This document shows, one piece after another, positions 22,501 through 30,360 of a stretch of 32,649 nucleotides of DNA (its first letter is position 1; the number at the start of each line of letters is the position of its first letter). Where the stretch lies: positions 1 through 32,649 of the forward strand of contig CAZVIJ010000015.1 in the NCBI GenBank assembly GCA_964626735.1, given 5' to 3'. The notes beneath the pieces are model-generated. The model did no database searches, was not told the DNA's origin, and was given only the letters and a program-made list of their open reading frames with translations. The translations under genes were made by a program, and so were the position numbers. This DNA is from CAZVIJ01 sp964626735 (GTDB taxonomy: Bacteria > Patescibacteriota > Dojkabacteria > JAOAGR01).

Positions 22501-24624
22501 GACAAGGGTATCGTCGCCGGTCGACGCGGTGCCTTGCGTATTGATCGAAGTCGTCCCAGTTCCGGTTGCGATAAAAACGACATTATGTGCCGTATCGAGG
22601 GAAATTTTATAAACGGTATCTCCAGAAATGGCGGGGCTGGAGCTTGTCGTATACGATGACGCGGAATCGTCCGTCAGCGAGTTGGTGCCTGCCGTATTGA
22701 TCACAGCAACGCCGTTTGTCGCGAAAAACAATAGGTTGTGAGCGCTATCGCGGACAATGCTGTTGATGGTGTCTCCGACGATCGCTGGCACGCCGCTTGA
22801 TGGCGTCGTTGCGTACCAGCCCAAAAGGGAATCGTCGCCGATTGCGGTCGTACCCGAAGTATTGATTACCGACACGCCTCCCTCGGTTCCGGCGTACAGG
22901 TAGTTGGTTGCGGTATCGAAAAATAGCGTGTGCACGTTATTGTTCTTGAGTGTCCTGGCTCCGGTACCGTCGTCGAAATATCGCCCCAGCGTTACGTCGT
23001 CCGAAACTGACTGCGTTCCCTTGGTATCGATCACCGTGACGCCATATCCTTGGGTGGCGACGAAAAGCAGATGGTGTGCATTATCGTATTCGTTGAAGTT
23101 AACCTGCGTTTGGGTACCGATCATTGGCGTGGATGTCGGCGTATATCCGAAATGCGAAGACGCCGTTGAATTGAACCAATATCCCCCGTTTTCGTTCGAC
23201 ATGAAAATCCTGCTGTGGGCAATGTCGATGACGATGCTGTAGGAATAGTTGCCGATATCCGAATAATTGCTGCTGTGGTAATCGTACGCGATCGTATCGT
23301 CGCCGACCGCATTCGTTCCCTTCGTATCGATCGCAAGCACGCCACCACCATACGTTGATATATACAAGTAATTCGTCGTGGGATCTTTGATCATGTATGT
23401 CGGGTTGTTGTCGTGAAGCGCCGGAGTTGTCGAGGAATTGTACGAAGTGACCAGCGTATCGTCGGCAAGCGTTACCGTATTATTCGTATTGATGACTTTT
23501 ACGCCGCCATTCGTAGCGCCGATATTGAAGCTTCCGATATACAGGTAATGGCTGCCCGTATCCAAATACGAATAATTGACGATATTCGAGTACAAAGCAG
23601 GAGAGCCCGATGATGTGTATGTGCCGACCAAGGCATCATCAGCACAGCTTTTCGTCCCTTGCGTATTGATGACGGTAAGGCCGCCCTCGCTCCCGATATA
23701 GACAAGGTTGTGCGCAGCATCGAGGCTTACGTGCATGGTTTTATTGCTCGGGATCGCTGGAGTCGAACCCGTGTAATAGCTGCACACCAGCGTATCGTCG
23801 GCGGGATCTGGAGTATTATGCATATCGACAACCGATACACCGTGCTGGTACGAAGTTATGTAAACAAGACTATTCGCAGTATCGAAAGCGATCTGGTACC
23901 CGTCTCCGCCGATAATTTGCGGTAGTGTCCCCGGAAAACCGTTGTAGGTTCCTTTATATACATCATCGGAAAGCGTTTTCGTCCCTTTCGTATCGATAAC
24001 CGACAAGCCTCCCCCATTGCCGACGTACAAATAGTACGACGTCGTATCATAATACACGTAGTGTACGCAGCTGCTGCCCATCATTTGCGGCGAGTTCACG
24101 CCCTGCTCGTAAACGCCAAGCAGCGTGTCGTCGGATTGGGTGAATGTGTTGTTGGTATCGATCGCGGAAACACCGGCGCAGTAATCTCCAACGAAAACGA
24201 CGCCGTTTACCGGATCGTACGATGACCACGTCGGGTTCGACCTTCCGTAAATGAACGCAGGCTGCGTATTAGCGGTGTAGAGCTGAAACGTCTTGCTCTT
24301 GTCAATAGCTACGGCTCCGTTTCCGTTCGTATTCGTAATCGTGGATGCCGAAGGATTTGAATTATACGAGCCGTGATCGAAATCGTTTTTTGTGGTATCG
24401 GTATTCGTCGTTGTCGTTGATTTGATATCGCCCGGTACGCTATCGATATCCAAGTTGGTATCGAGCGAACCGGTTTGGAAATCTGCTTTCGAAGTTTGCG
24501 TTATCGATCCGCTTGAAGCATGCGCATTCGGATTGCTGTGCTTCGTTATTACGGAAAGCGAAGCGAGAAACAAAAGCATTACGACCAATGCTCTGGATAA
24601 CCAAAAATAGGCAGCTCGCTTCAC
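19507..24624 (-). CDS. giant surface protein: beta-propellers, Calx-beta, anchored C-terminus
   Basis: A 1705-aa exported protein. Domains in order: signal peptide (1-36); Thr/Asn-rich spacer; about 14 propeller-type repeats (roughly 120-870) with the core V-x-V-I-D-T-x-G-T then Asp-Asp; two beta-sandwich units (about 875-1210) with Trp-Ser-x-Trp type motifs; a Calx-beta domain (about 1213-1321); a Pro/Thr stalk (about 1325-1392); a CarboxypepD_reg/transthyretin-like domain (about 1401-1465); hydrophobic helices (about 1511-1545); a second such domain (about 1555-1635); and two C-terminal membrane helices. Such proteins usually mediate adhesion. The GTG at 24624 has a -10-like TAAATT ending 4 nt upstream. 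Its C-terminal module matches the protein at 31249. Confidence 0.9.
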   Translation of the reverse strand: MKRAAYFWLSRALVVMLLFLASLSVITKHSNPNAHASSGSITQTSKADFQTGSLDTNLDIDSVPGDIKSTTTTNTDTTKNDFDHGSYNSNPSASTITNTNGNGAVAIDKSKTFQLYTANTQPAFIYGRSNPTWSSYDPVNGVVFVGDYCAGVSAIDTNNTFTQSDDTLLGVYEQGVNSPQMMGSSCVHYVYYDTTSYYLYVGNGGGLSVIDTKGTKTLSDDVYKGTYNGFPGTLPQIIGGDGYQIAFDTANSLVYITSYQHGVSVVDMHNTPDPADDTLVCSYYTGSTPAIPSNKTMHVSLDAAHNLVYIGSEGGLTVINTQGTKSCADDALVGTYTSSGSPALYSNIVNYSYLDTGSHYLYIGSFNIGATNGGVKVINTNNTVTLADDTLVTSYNSSTTPALHDNNPTYMIKDPTTNYLYISTYGGGVLAIDTKGTNAVGDDTIAYDYHSSNYSDIGNYSYSIVIDIAHSRIFMSNENGGYWFNSTASSHFGYTPTSTPMIGTQTQVNFNEYDNAHHLLFVATQGYGVTVIDTKGTQSVSDDVTLGRYFDDGTGARTLKNNNVHTLFFDTATNYLYAGTEGGVSVINTSGTTAIGDDSLLGWYATTPSSGVPAIVGDTINSIVRDSAHNLLFFATNGVAVINTAGTNSLTDDSASSYTTSSSPAISGDTVYKISLDTAHNVVFIATGTGTTSINTQGTASTGDDTLVMNYSSSSSPALICNDNRAVLYEPTLKLLYIGCYDNSNGGVSVIDTNNTTTGSDDTLVTIYKYTYQTNPGLHGTTVIDLAYQTSTHLLFVSTYNAGSSVIDTAGTVTGSDDTQYNEYTGSALNYNYMDGIVDNVVFDTANDMMFMSGFGSVAYHKKKQYLPAGEYQSRAFEVSDSASKSLSWNATLPASTSVAMQARLGTATKNNIYINQFNDGNPSEFVGDYYSWGTNMGSAVESDGIMRLSNPQNAYGGGTGNGGVDFWIDTGHAEGYFSAGTTVEVRYRYTSTTRTPGPTFRDFVYLDDWNWDGSGGDVVQNNQWVTIRIQATHPFTRIGFEPTWAAGTFGGTDTMDIDYIRIDTVTYNWGSWSPVTNGGAISGATSKNLVQYKASLATSDPFNTPILTDVTLNTGYPTSAQYVSSILDKSTNTNAKWTSLTSTSDIPANSSLVLETRSGTTSTPDGSWSAWSQLSGNIPSSPNAQYLQFRASFLSSTGTAAPTVHDFTASYTEMPTVQFGASQSITDESGSDIGITVLLSSSFPEDITVDYSLTGGSATSGDDFTLNGSTLTIPAGATVGTISVHINADNQNDPNETIILHLSNAVNAVLGSVLDHTMTITLPGSGSTTPTPTITTTPKPTKSSLPGAVLTVTPPVDVTETPTPEPNGQEGSETTATPTFATTPTRTTGSSSGSTSGRSDLNIRILDINGSAIAGAVITFPTGEKGVTDASGSVTFKSVKNGTYKVVISYAGTEFQATVTTGKDNVVSPPKPILSSLPLSKSYDHLVGSISDSLPQPLAGVVKEGGILWVPAAIFLVMPSFSTLVMLINFLLLNGVLFSALSTVFKKKGENSGTVTDDLTHQGIAFAVIKAKDQSGTVIAKTVTDFGGKYFLKLPAGAYVLEVSHHRYKMQQFSANITMPAEIVYTFALVLDSSRDLSSSFTYRTFSVDPSKPIFFFISMLLLLNIIYTHTWGSVVVSLLVFAVTGFVAFTNKAKTLLNVKPAA

Positions 24625-24628
24625 GGAT

Positions 24629-24634
24629 AATTTA
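24629..24634 (-). promoter_or_regulatory. extended -10 box for the giant propeller protein
   Basis: TG-TAAATT ends 4 nt before the GTG at 24624. No Shine-Dalgarno is present. Confidence 0.45.
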
Positions 24635-24670
24635 CACTCATATTAATGAGTATCGCGTAAAAATTAAAGC

Positions 24671-25279
24671 TTAGTTTGTCGCCTTTCGACCGCCTGATTT
24701 TATGCAGGCTTCCATCGTATCGAAATAGATAACGTTCTTATTTCTATCGTATGCCTCATCGCCGGGCTTAAGGCAGATTCCGCCTTTATTCATCTTGATG
24801 GACTTCTTCGGGTCGGGGGCTTTAGAAGTAGGCACCGAGGTAGTTCCGAGAACCTCGCCGTTCCGTTGCTTCAATGCTTCGAACGTGTGCGGATTGATTC
24901 CGTGCTTGTCTTCGACGACAGCGGCTTGTGCCTGCTTCGGTGGCTGGGTTACAGAAACAGACGGCGTTGGTGCTTGCGTTGCGCTTTGCGCGATAGCCGA
25001 CTCGCCGTTCTGTGGGGCTGTTGTTGGCGTTGCCGTCGGATCGGGCTGCTTTTTCGATTTCAGGTTGATCGATGAGGTAAGCGACTGACGACCTTCTTTC
25101 GTGAATAATTTGTTGCCGAAGGCATATGCACCGCGCGCTCCGTAAAAGAGGGCTACCATGACAGCCGCCGCTACCACGAACATCATCTTCCGCTCATTGA
25201 GAAAATTCAGCACGCCTGTACTCTTTTCTTTTACTAACCGTTTCCTCACGGTACCCGTTCTTCGCTCGTTCAATTTCAT
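24671..25279 (-). CDS. membrane-anchored protein with small cysteine-containing domain
   Basis: A 202-aa bitopic protein. A very basic cytoplasmic N-terminus (1-31) precedes one membrane helix (about 32-54). After that comes a Pro/Thr/Gln-rich linker (about 75-120), then a C-terminal domain with GGICLKPGDEAYDRNKNVIY and a helix ending in Cys-x-x-Ser-Gly-Gly-Arg. Cys169 and Cys192 may form a disulfide outside the cell. I do not know the domain's role. It lies between two giant surface-protein genes in the same orientation, which suggests a part in the same surface structure. A weak -10 (TAAACT, 25288-25283) ends 3 nt before the ATG. Confidence 0.8.
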   Translation of the reverse strand: MKLNERRTGTVRKRLVKEKSTGVLNFLNERKMMFVVAAAVMVALFYGARGAYAFGNKLFTKEGRQSLTSSINLKSKKQPDPTATPTTAPQNGESAIAQSATQAPTPSVSVTQPPKQAQAAVVEDKHGINPHTFEALKQRNGEVLGTTSVPTSKAPDPKKSIKMNKGGICLKPGDEAYDRNKNVIYFDTMEACIKSGGRKATN

Positions 25280-25326
25280 ATCAGTTTACGAAACAATGAT
25301 ATAAAACATGCATTCAAACACAAGGA

Positions 25327-25440
25327 TCACGAATTCGTGAAGTGCCGTAATTTACATTGCACCGCAATTTGCTTGTCCTGAGCAGGAGAATTAACGATCC
25401 CGAGGGACGGAAGCATCGAGGAACTGAAGCAACTCGATGC
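25327..25440. repeat. cluster of short palindromes between surface-protein genes
   Basis: This 179-nt gap holds a perfect 14-bp palindrome TCACGAATTCGTGA (25327-25340). It also holds TCCT-gagc-AGGA (25376-25387), TCC-cgag-GGA (25398-25407), and GCATCGAG paired with CTCGATGC (25413-25420 with 25433-25440). No T-run follows any of them. Possible roles are a REP-like intergenic repeat, an operator (the 14-bp palindrome), or RNA structure at the end of the 25459-29592 transcript. Confidence 0.5.
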
Positions 25441-25458
25441 ACAAAGATACGAGTAAGG

Positions 25459-28400
25459 TTACGGCAAACTTGGACGTTTCTTTCTCCAAATTACTATTCC
25501 TGCACCGAAGACGACGAATACGAGCACAATTAGCAGCCATACGCTGCTAGACTTTCGCTCTTCGGCAACGACATGCACTTCTTGCACATCGGTCGGACCT
25601 GAAGATCCCGTTCCCTTGTTTCCCAATTCTTGGTAGACGACAGCAAGCTTTTGCGAATAGCTTTTTCCCGCCACCTCGTAATCGATCGTATGCTGCCCTA
25701 CTTCTACATTCGTAAAAGTAGCGACGCCGTCTTTATCGGTCGTCGCGGTCCTTGGCGTCGAGTGCAATGTAACCTTTACGAACGCCAGCGGCTTTCCTGC
25801 TTTGTCCTTTATTACCACTTTGAGGATCTTCACGATCGTTCGGTCTTCCTGATGCGTGGGTTGTGCTGTAGGTGTCGGTAATGAAGTTGTTGGTGTCGCA
25901 TCAACCGGATTCGAATCCGTTTCCGTCGGAGTCGCCGCTACGTTCGTTGGTGTCGGTGTAGCGGTCGTAACCGGCACAGCAATAAACTTGGTCGGCTTTG
26001 GTGTAGCGGTAGGCGTTGGTGTCACTGCTGCCGTAGGCGTAGGTGTCGGGGTTGGATCAAGATGCAGCGCGTACGCTATAGATATTCCGGTCAAAGTAGG
26101 AGTTACTGCCGGGTCGGAAGTTGTCAGCTGTACCTGATATTGCACATATCGATCGGTATCGTGGACGCAGTTGTTGAGCGAGATATCGTTGCCGGCGGCA
26201 AGTTCATTGCAGCTCGAAAAGTTTGACGCTCCCGACATTGTGGGACTGTTTGAGCTTCTGACTTTCACATGGACATTTGTTGCGGCAGGTTTAGTAGCGC
26301 TAAATTGGATACTCCCCCAATCAGACGATTGCCCCGTATCGTACACCGAAGAAAGTATCGTTCCCGATGAAGCGTAGCCTAATGGTGCAGCAGAACCCGA
26401 TGCGGGACTGGTTGTTCCGGATGCAGTTCCGCCGACAGCCACGGCAATTCTTCCCGATCCGCCAGATCCGCCGTTGAGAGCGCCAATGCCTGCGCTTCCG
26501 CCAGAAGCTGTTATGCTCGATGTACCAAGACTTGCGTTTCCGGATGTGACGATTTTGATAGATCCTCCGCTACCGCCGCCTCCGCCAGCGCTATCGAGCC
26601 AACCGTCTCCGCCTTTATCGCCGTTTGCGGAAATTATTCCTGCATTCGTAAGCGAAGCTGCGTACATTATGATCACCCCGCCACCGCTACCACCGGCGCC
26701 AGCAGGCCCATCGGTACCGTTATGGTTACCACCCGCACCTCCTCCGCTGCCGAGAAAAACTTTATCGAGCGAGGCAGATCCGTATGTACCTCCTCCTCCG
26801 CCGCCGCCTCCGCTCGAATCATCGACGGGAACACCTCCGTTTCCGCCTAATGCGCCGCTTCCCGCAGTTGCTTGCGTTCCATTATAGTTCAATACACCGG
26901 AGCCTACCGTTGCATACCCGGCACCACCGCCGCCGCCGCCCCTACTAGTGTTGTAGTGTCCTCCTCCTCCGCCGGCGCCGCCCTTAGATACCGTTCCTGG
27001 TGATTGACCGCCGATTCCCGCTCCTCCACCGCCGCCTTGACCGTTCCCTCCGTTTCCATTCCCGCCCTGACCGTTATAGGTATAGCCTCCTTTTCCAAGC
27101 CCTTGCGCAATCGGCCATGCTCCTCCGGGAAAACCTTTAGCCTTCATAAGTATCGATCCACCCGATGGTACCGTAACTGCGCCCGTCGACCTGAAAAAAA
27201 GTACACCGCCCTTGCCTGAAGCGGGATCATTGTTTGTCGCGGTAAGCACCGGGAATGATGCTAGCACCGATATTTCGGAAGGAGATAATACCCTGTCGTA
27301 CGCCCTCAACTCATCGATCGTACCGTTAAATCCTAAATCCCTATTATCGTTGCGGTTCCCGATCGAAGCAGTTTCCGCATCATATGAAATAGTTGGAACC
27401 GTCCGAGCGATTGTCGCATCGAGCGCTCCATTCACATACAGCTTTATCGTGGAATTATCGAACGTCGCGGCAACATGGTACCAGCGATCGGTGTTGATAA
27501 TCGTATTGCCGACGGCGTGTTGATGGTCATCCTCTAAGCTCAAACGCAGACGGTAGCCTGAGTTGTTTGCTATCTCGAACCCGAAGCCGTGCCAACCGCT
27601 TTCCCCTTTGGAAAGTATCGTGCACGTTCCGATGCTGCAAGATCCTTTCCGGTAAATCCAAGCGCTGAAAGTACCGGTTTGCAGTTCCAACTCGCTTCTG
27701 TCTCCCAATTCGATTGCATGGGTATTGTGCGCTGCAGCGCCAAGGAAAGAAACTCCCTTGCCGAATAGCCCCTCAGTCCACGTTACATTATTCGTCAAGG
27801 TACCGTTCATCCCGCTCGCGGTTGTATCTGAAGCGGTCGTCCCCGTTCCTTCATCGAATTTCCAATACCCCACAAGACCCGTGGAAGTCGGAGTTCCGGG
27901 CGCCTGCAAGGTCACCGATGAATAATTGGGAATCCTTTGCAGAAGAATAGTATGAGAACTGGCGTCATACGAGTTGTTCAGCGGTGTATCGAGCGTAAGC
28001 GTAGATCCATCGATCGATTTGATATACCTGGTCTCGTACGTTCCCACGTTGGAGAAATCGGAACTTGTTCCTGAAGTGTCCATAACGAAAATTTCGTCAC
28101 CCGGAGCCAGCTCCGTTGGCGTTTCATACGAAATATTGACGGTCGCAACGCTCAAGTTGGTATAGGCGGCATCGGAGTATGCGAGTGCATACTTTTCGTT
28201 ACCTGCTTTCACCAGCGATACTGTCGAGCTCACACCGAGTACGAGTACCGTAGCCGCGTAATCGCTGCAATTAACATTTTGGCAAACGAAGAACTCGAGA
28301 TTCCCGTCGAAATCTTTATGCACGAATCTTCCCAAATCGTCGGCCGTCAAATCGAAACCGATTGTCGAATAATTATTCGGCAGCTGTAGCTGCGTTGTAG

Positions 28401-29592
28401 TTTTTGCGGAACAATCCGCATTCGTGCAAGCGATGTACAGAAGTCCGTTCGTCTGGTCGTTGACGACAATCCGAGGCAAGCCTTGCGAGTTAAGTTTGAT
28501 CGATGATTTCGGGAAGCTTCCCGCTCCAGTTACGATTGCCGTTTTAGTCCTGCTCGAACACGAAGCGTCATTGCATTTCACCATGAAGATCTTGTTTTGG
28601 TGGGTTATGTAATAGACGAAATGTGCCTTATCGTCGGGCGAAAGCGTAAAGTAACTCGGCTCGATGTAATCGTTGCCGGCATCGCCGTAGTCGATTACGC
28701 TCATATTCTTCGATGTGCAATCGACATCGAGGCATTGGACATATCGCATCTCCGAAGGCATCGAGCCGTTGTAGTTGTCGTACGAAATTCGAGGAAACCC
28801 ATCGCTTCCTAGCTGTATGACCGGCTCGTAGAAAAAGTTCGGGTGGCCGCTGCCTCCGGTATCTATTGTCGTCTTTACGCCGGTTGAACACGATGCATTG
28901 GTACACCTGAACAAGTATACCTTGCCTGGATTTTCGTAGGTATCGAACACGATAAGCGGCAATCCATCCGTACCGAACACCATCGAGGGGGAATCGGTAT
29001 AGTTCACCGGTTCCGAACTGATGACCGAGGTATTTTTGGTCGTGCAGTCGGCATTGGTACATTGGACGAAATGAATTTCCGTATAGTTGGTGGTCAAGTA
29101 CAGCATGCGAACGAAGCCGTCGCTTCCGATACCGAACCAAGTCTGTGATTCATCGAAGAATGAGCCGTCGCTTTGCCCCACTTGCTGTATGACAGGGTTA
29201 ACGCTGAGCTTTTTCGGCAAATTTACCGTGCGCGAGCCTGCGGAAATATTTGAGGAGATCTTAAAACGAACTGCATCGGCGATCGATCTTCCGACGCATG
29301 AGTTGTTGGTCGAACCATCGAGGATCGTAACGCCGCTGACAATGCAGTCACCGTCAGCCCCCGTTCCAAGGGCTTTAGCCAACGTTACTTGGTTTGCGGT
29401 AGCGGTATTGACCAATTTTGATGAGGAAAATTTCGCGGCGTCTGAAAAAGTATTTTGGCCTGCACCGCCGTTCCACGTCGACTGGGTGAAACTCCCATCG
29501 GTAGCTTTCGCAAGCTGCGATAACGGATAAAAAATCCATACCGGTACGATGAAAAGTACAATCTGAAATACCCGGAGCAGCTTTCGGTACAT
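25459..29592 (-). CDS. giant surface protein: Cys-repeat propeller, LamG, glycine-rich domain
   Basis: A 1377-aa exported protein. Domains in order: signal peptide (1-30); about six repeats between residues 175 and 440, each with a C-x4-C pair (for example QCTNADC and RCTNASC) after a beta strand; a LamG/concanavalin-like domain (about 575-760), opening with GLVGYWKFDEGTG; a glycine-rich domain (about 815-1065); a beta-sandwich unit (about 1065-1175); a Pro/Thr stalk (about 1180-1248); a transthyretin-like domain (about 1255-1320); and one membrane helix followed by RKKRPSLP. This is the layout of a cell-surface adhesin with sugar-binding potential. The ATG at 29592 has TATAGT ending 6 nt upstream. 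Confidence 0.9.
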   Translation of the reverse strand: MYRKLLRVFQIVLFIVPVWIFYPLSQLAKATDGSFTQSTWNGGAGQNTFSDAAKFSSSKLVNTATANQVTLAKALGTGADGDCIVSGVTILDGSTNNSCVGRSIADAVRFKISSNISAGSRTVNLPKKLSVNPVIQQVGQSDGSFFDESQTWFGIGSDGFVRMLYLTTNYTEIHFVQCTNADCTTKNTSVISSEPVNYTDSPSMVFGTDGLPLIVFDTYENPGKVYLFRCTNASCSTGVKTTIDTGGSGHPNFFYEPVIQLGSDGFPRISYDNYNGSMPSEMRYVQCLDVDCTSKNMSVIDYGDAGNDYIEPSYFTLSPDDKAHFVYYITHQNKIFMVKCNDASCSSRTKTAIVTGAGSFPKSSIKLNSQGLPRIVVNDQTNGLLYIACTNADCSAKTTTQLQLPNNYSTIGFDLTADDLGRFVHKDFDGNLEFFVCQNVNCSDYAATVLVLGVSSTVSLVKAGNEKYALAYSDAAYTNLSVATVNISYETPTELAPGDEIFVMDTSGTSSDFSNVGTYETRYIKSIDGSTLTLDTPLNNSYDASSHTILLQRIPNYSSVTLQAPGTPTSTGLVGYWKFDEGTGTTASDTTASGMNGTLTNNVTWTEGLFGKGVSFLGAAAHNTHAIELGDRSELELQTGTFSAWIYRKGSCSIGTCTILSKGESGWHGFGFEIANNSGYRLRLSLEDDHQHAVGNTIINTDRWYHVAATFDNSTIKLYVNGALDATIARTVPTISYDAETASIGNRNDNRDLGFNGTIDELRAYDRVLSPSEISVLASFPVLTATNNDPASGKGGVLFFRSTGAVTVPSGGSILMKAKGFPGGAWPIAQGLGKGGYTYNGQGGNGNGGNGQGGGGGAGIGGQSPGTVSKGGAGGGGGHYNTSRGGGGGGAGYATVGSGVLNYNGTQATAGSGALGGNGGVPVDDSSGGGGGGGGTYGSASLDKVFLGSGGGAGGNHNGTDGPAGAGGSGGGVIIMYAASLTNAGIISANGDKGGDGWLDSAGGGGGSGGSIKIVTSGNASLGTSSITASGGSAGIGALNGGSGGSGRIAVAVGGTASGTTSPASGSAAPLGYASSGTILSSVYDTGQSSDWGSIQFSATKPAATNVHVKVRSSNSPTMSGASNFSSCNELAAGNDISLNNCVHDTDRYVQYQVQLTTSDPAVTPTLTGISIAYALHLDPTPTPTPTAAVTPTPTATPKPTKFIAVPVTTATPTPTNVAATPTETDSNPVDATPTTSLPTPTAQPTHQEDRTIVKILKVVIKDKAGKPLAFVKVTLHSTPRTATTDKDGVATFTNVEVGQHTIDYEVAGKSYSQKLAVVYQELGNKGTGSSGPTDVQEVHVVAEERKSSSVWLLIVLVFVVFGAGIVIWRKKRPSLP

Positions 29593-29598
29593 TACTTC

Positions 29599-29604
29599 AC
29601 TATA
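29599..29604 (-). promoter_or_regulatory. -10 box (TATAGT) for the giant LamG protein
   Basis: TATAGT on the minus strand ends 6 nt before the ATG at 29592. Confidence 0.55.
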
Positions 29605-29677
29605 GAAACTCTTGCGAATCCAAACAATACGTGCACCGAGTAGTATGCCGGATTTGTATGATCAGAAGTTTTCTGGC

Positions 29678-30268
29678 TTAATACACCGGATACGGATCGT
29701 CGCGGCGCAACGATTCCATCGTTGTAGAAACCAACGTCTCGGGAGCGACGACGACAGCCGGCTCTTTAATCCCGATATTCGAGAATGCATCGATCTGCAA
29801 ACGTTTCGCTACGAACGGAAGCGCCGTCCATGCTTTACCGAAGTGCATAGCCGTTCGCAAATTGTGCAAATCGGGACCATGGAAAATACCTTTCGTCCTT
29901 CCGGTAAATCCATCGTACTCGGGTTCTGCGAAGCCGTACAGCTCTATCGCATGGTCAATTAGCAGAGGAAAAACACCCTCATGGACAGCTCTTCGAAGGA
30001 GCTCCTCCGGCAAATTCCCGACCTCATAATGTCCGCTTACGCCATAAATAACACCCGGGTTGCGGAGCAATGCTGCCAAATGCCCATGAACGACTTCGCA
30101 TGCTCTCACAACATCATCGGGATGGGCCATACCTCGATAATGCGGCTCCAACCGTACTATGCCTTGAATGAGCTCGTCGTGGCCGTGCAAGTAGGAACCT
30201 TGACCTCGGAGCGTTTCACAAATGGTTCTGGATGCCGTCCCCTTGGATGGAGCCTTTATCGTAATCAT
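29678..30268 (-). CDS. hypothetical 196-aa protein, possible paralogue of the gene at 12852
   Basis: I do not recognise the family. It is probably cytoplasmic and largely helical, with several histidines (LHGHDEL at 27-33, HGHLAALL at 61-68). Residues 102-117 (LLIDHAIELYGFAEPE) resemble the segment at 43-57 of the protein at 12852-13448, which hints at a shared diverged family. The ATG at 30268 has TAAAAT (30280-30275) ending 6 nt upstream. It lies between the giant LamG gene and another orphan; its link to the surface locus is unclear. Confidence 0.75.
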   Translation of the reverse strand: MITIKAPSKGTASRTICETLRGQGSYLHGHDELIQGIVRLEPHYRGMAHPDDVVRACEVVHGHLAALLRNPGVIYGVSGHYEVGNLPEELLRRAVHEGVFPLLIDHAIELYGFAEPEYDGFTGRTKGIFHGPDLHNLRTAMHFGKAWTALPFVAKRLQIDAFSNIGIKEPAVVVAPETLVSTTMESLRRDDPYPVY

Positions 30269-30274
30269 ATCTAT

Positions 30275-30280
30275 ATTTTA
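30275..30280 (-). promoter_or_regulatory. -10 box (TAAAAT) for the gene starting at 30268
   Basis: TAAAAT ends 6 nt before the ATG. Confidence 0.5.
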
Positions 30281-30360
30281 TCACGGTTATCACACAATCT
30301 GTGGTTTCCCCCGTGTCGAATCGGATCAATCCGGCAAAAGCGCAATCGATATGGGAACGG

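Noticed and set aside
26474..26887. Proline-rich 137-aa plus-strand ORF
   Set aside because: It is the complement of the glycine-rich domain: Gly codons GGN read back as Pro or Ala-type codons. No independent evidence.
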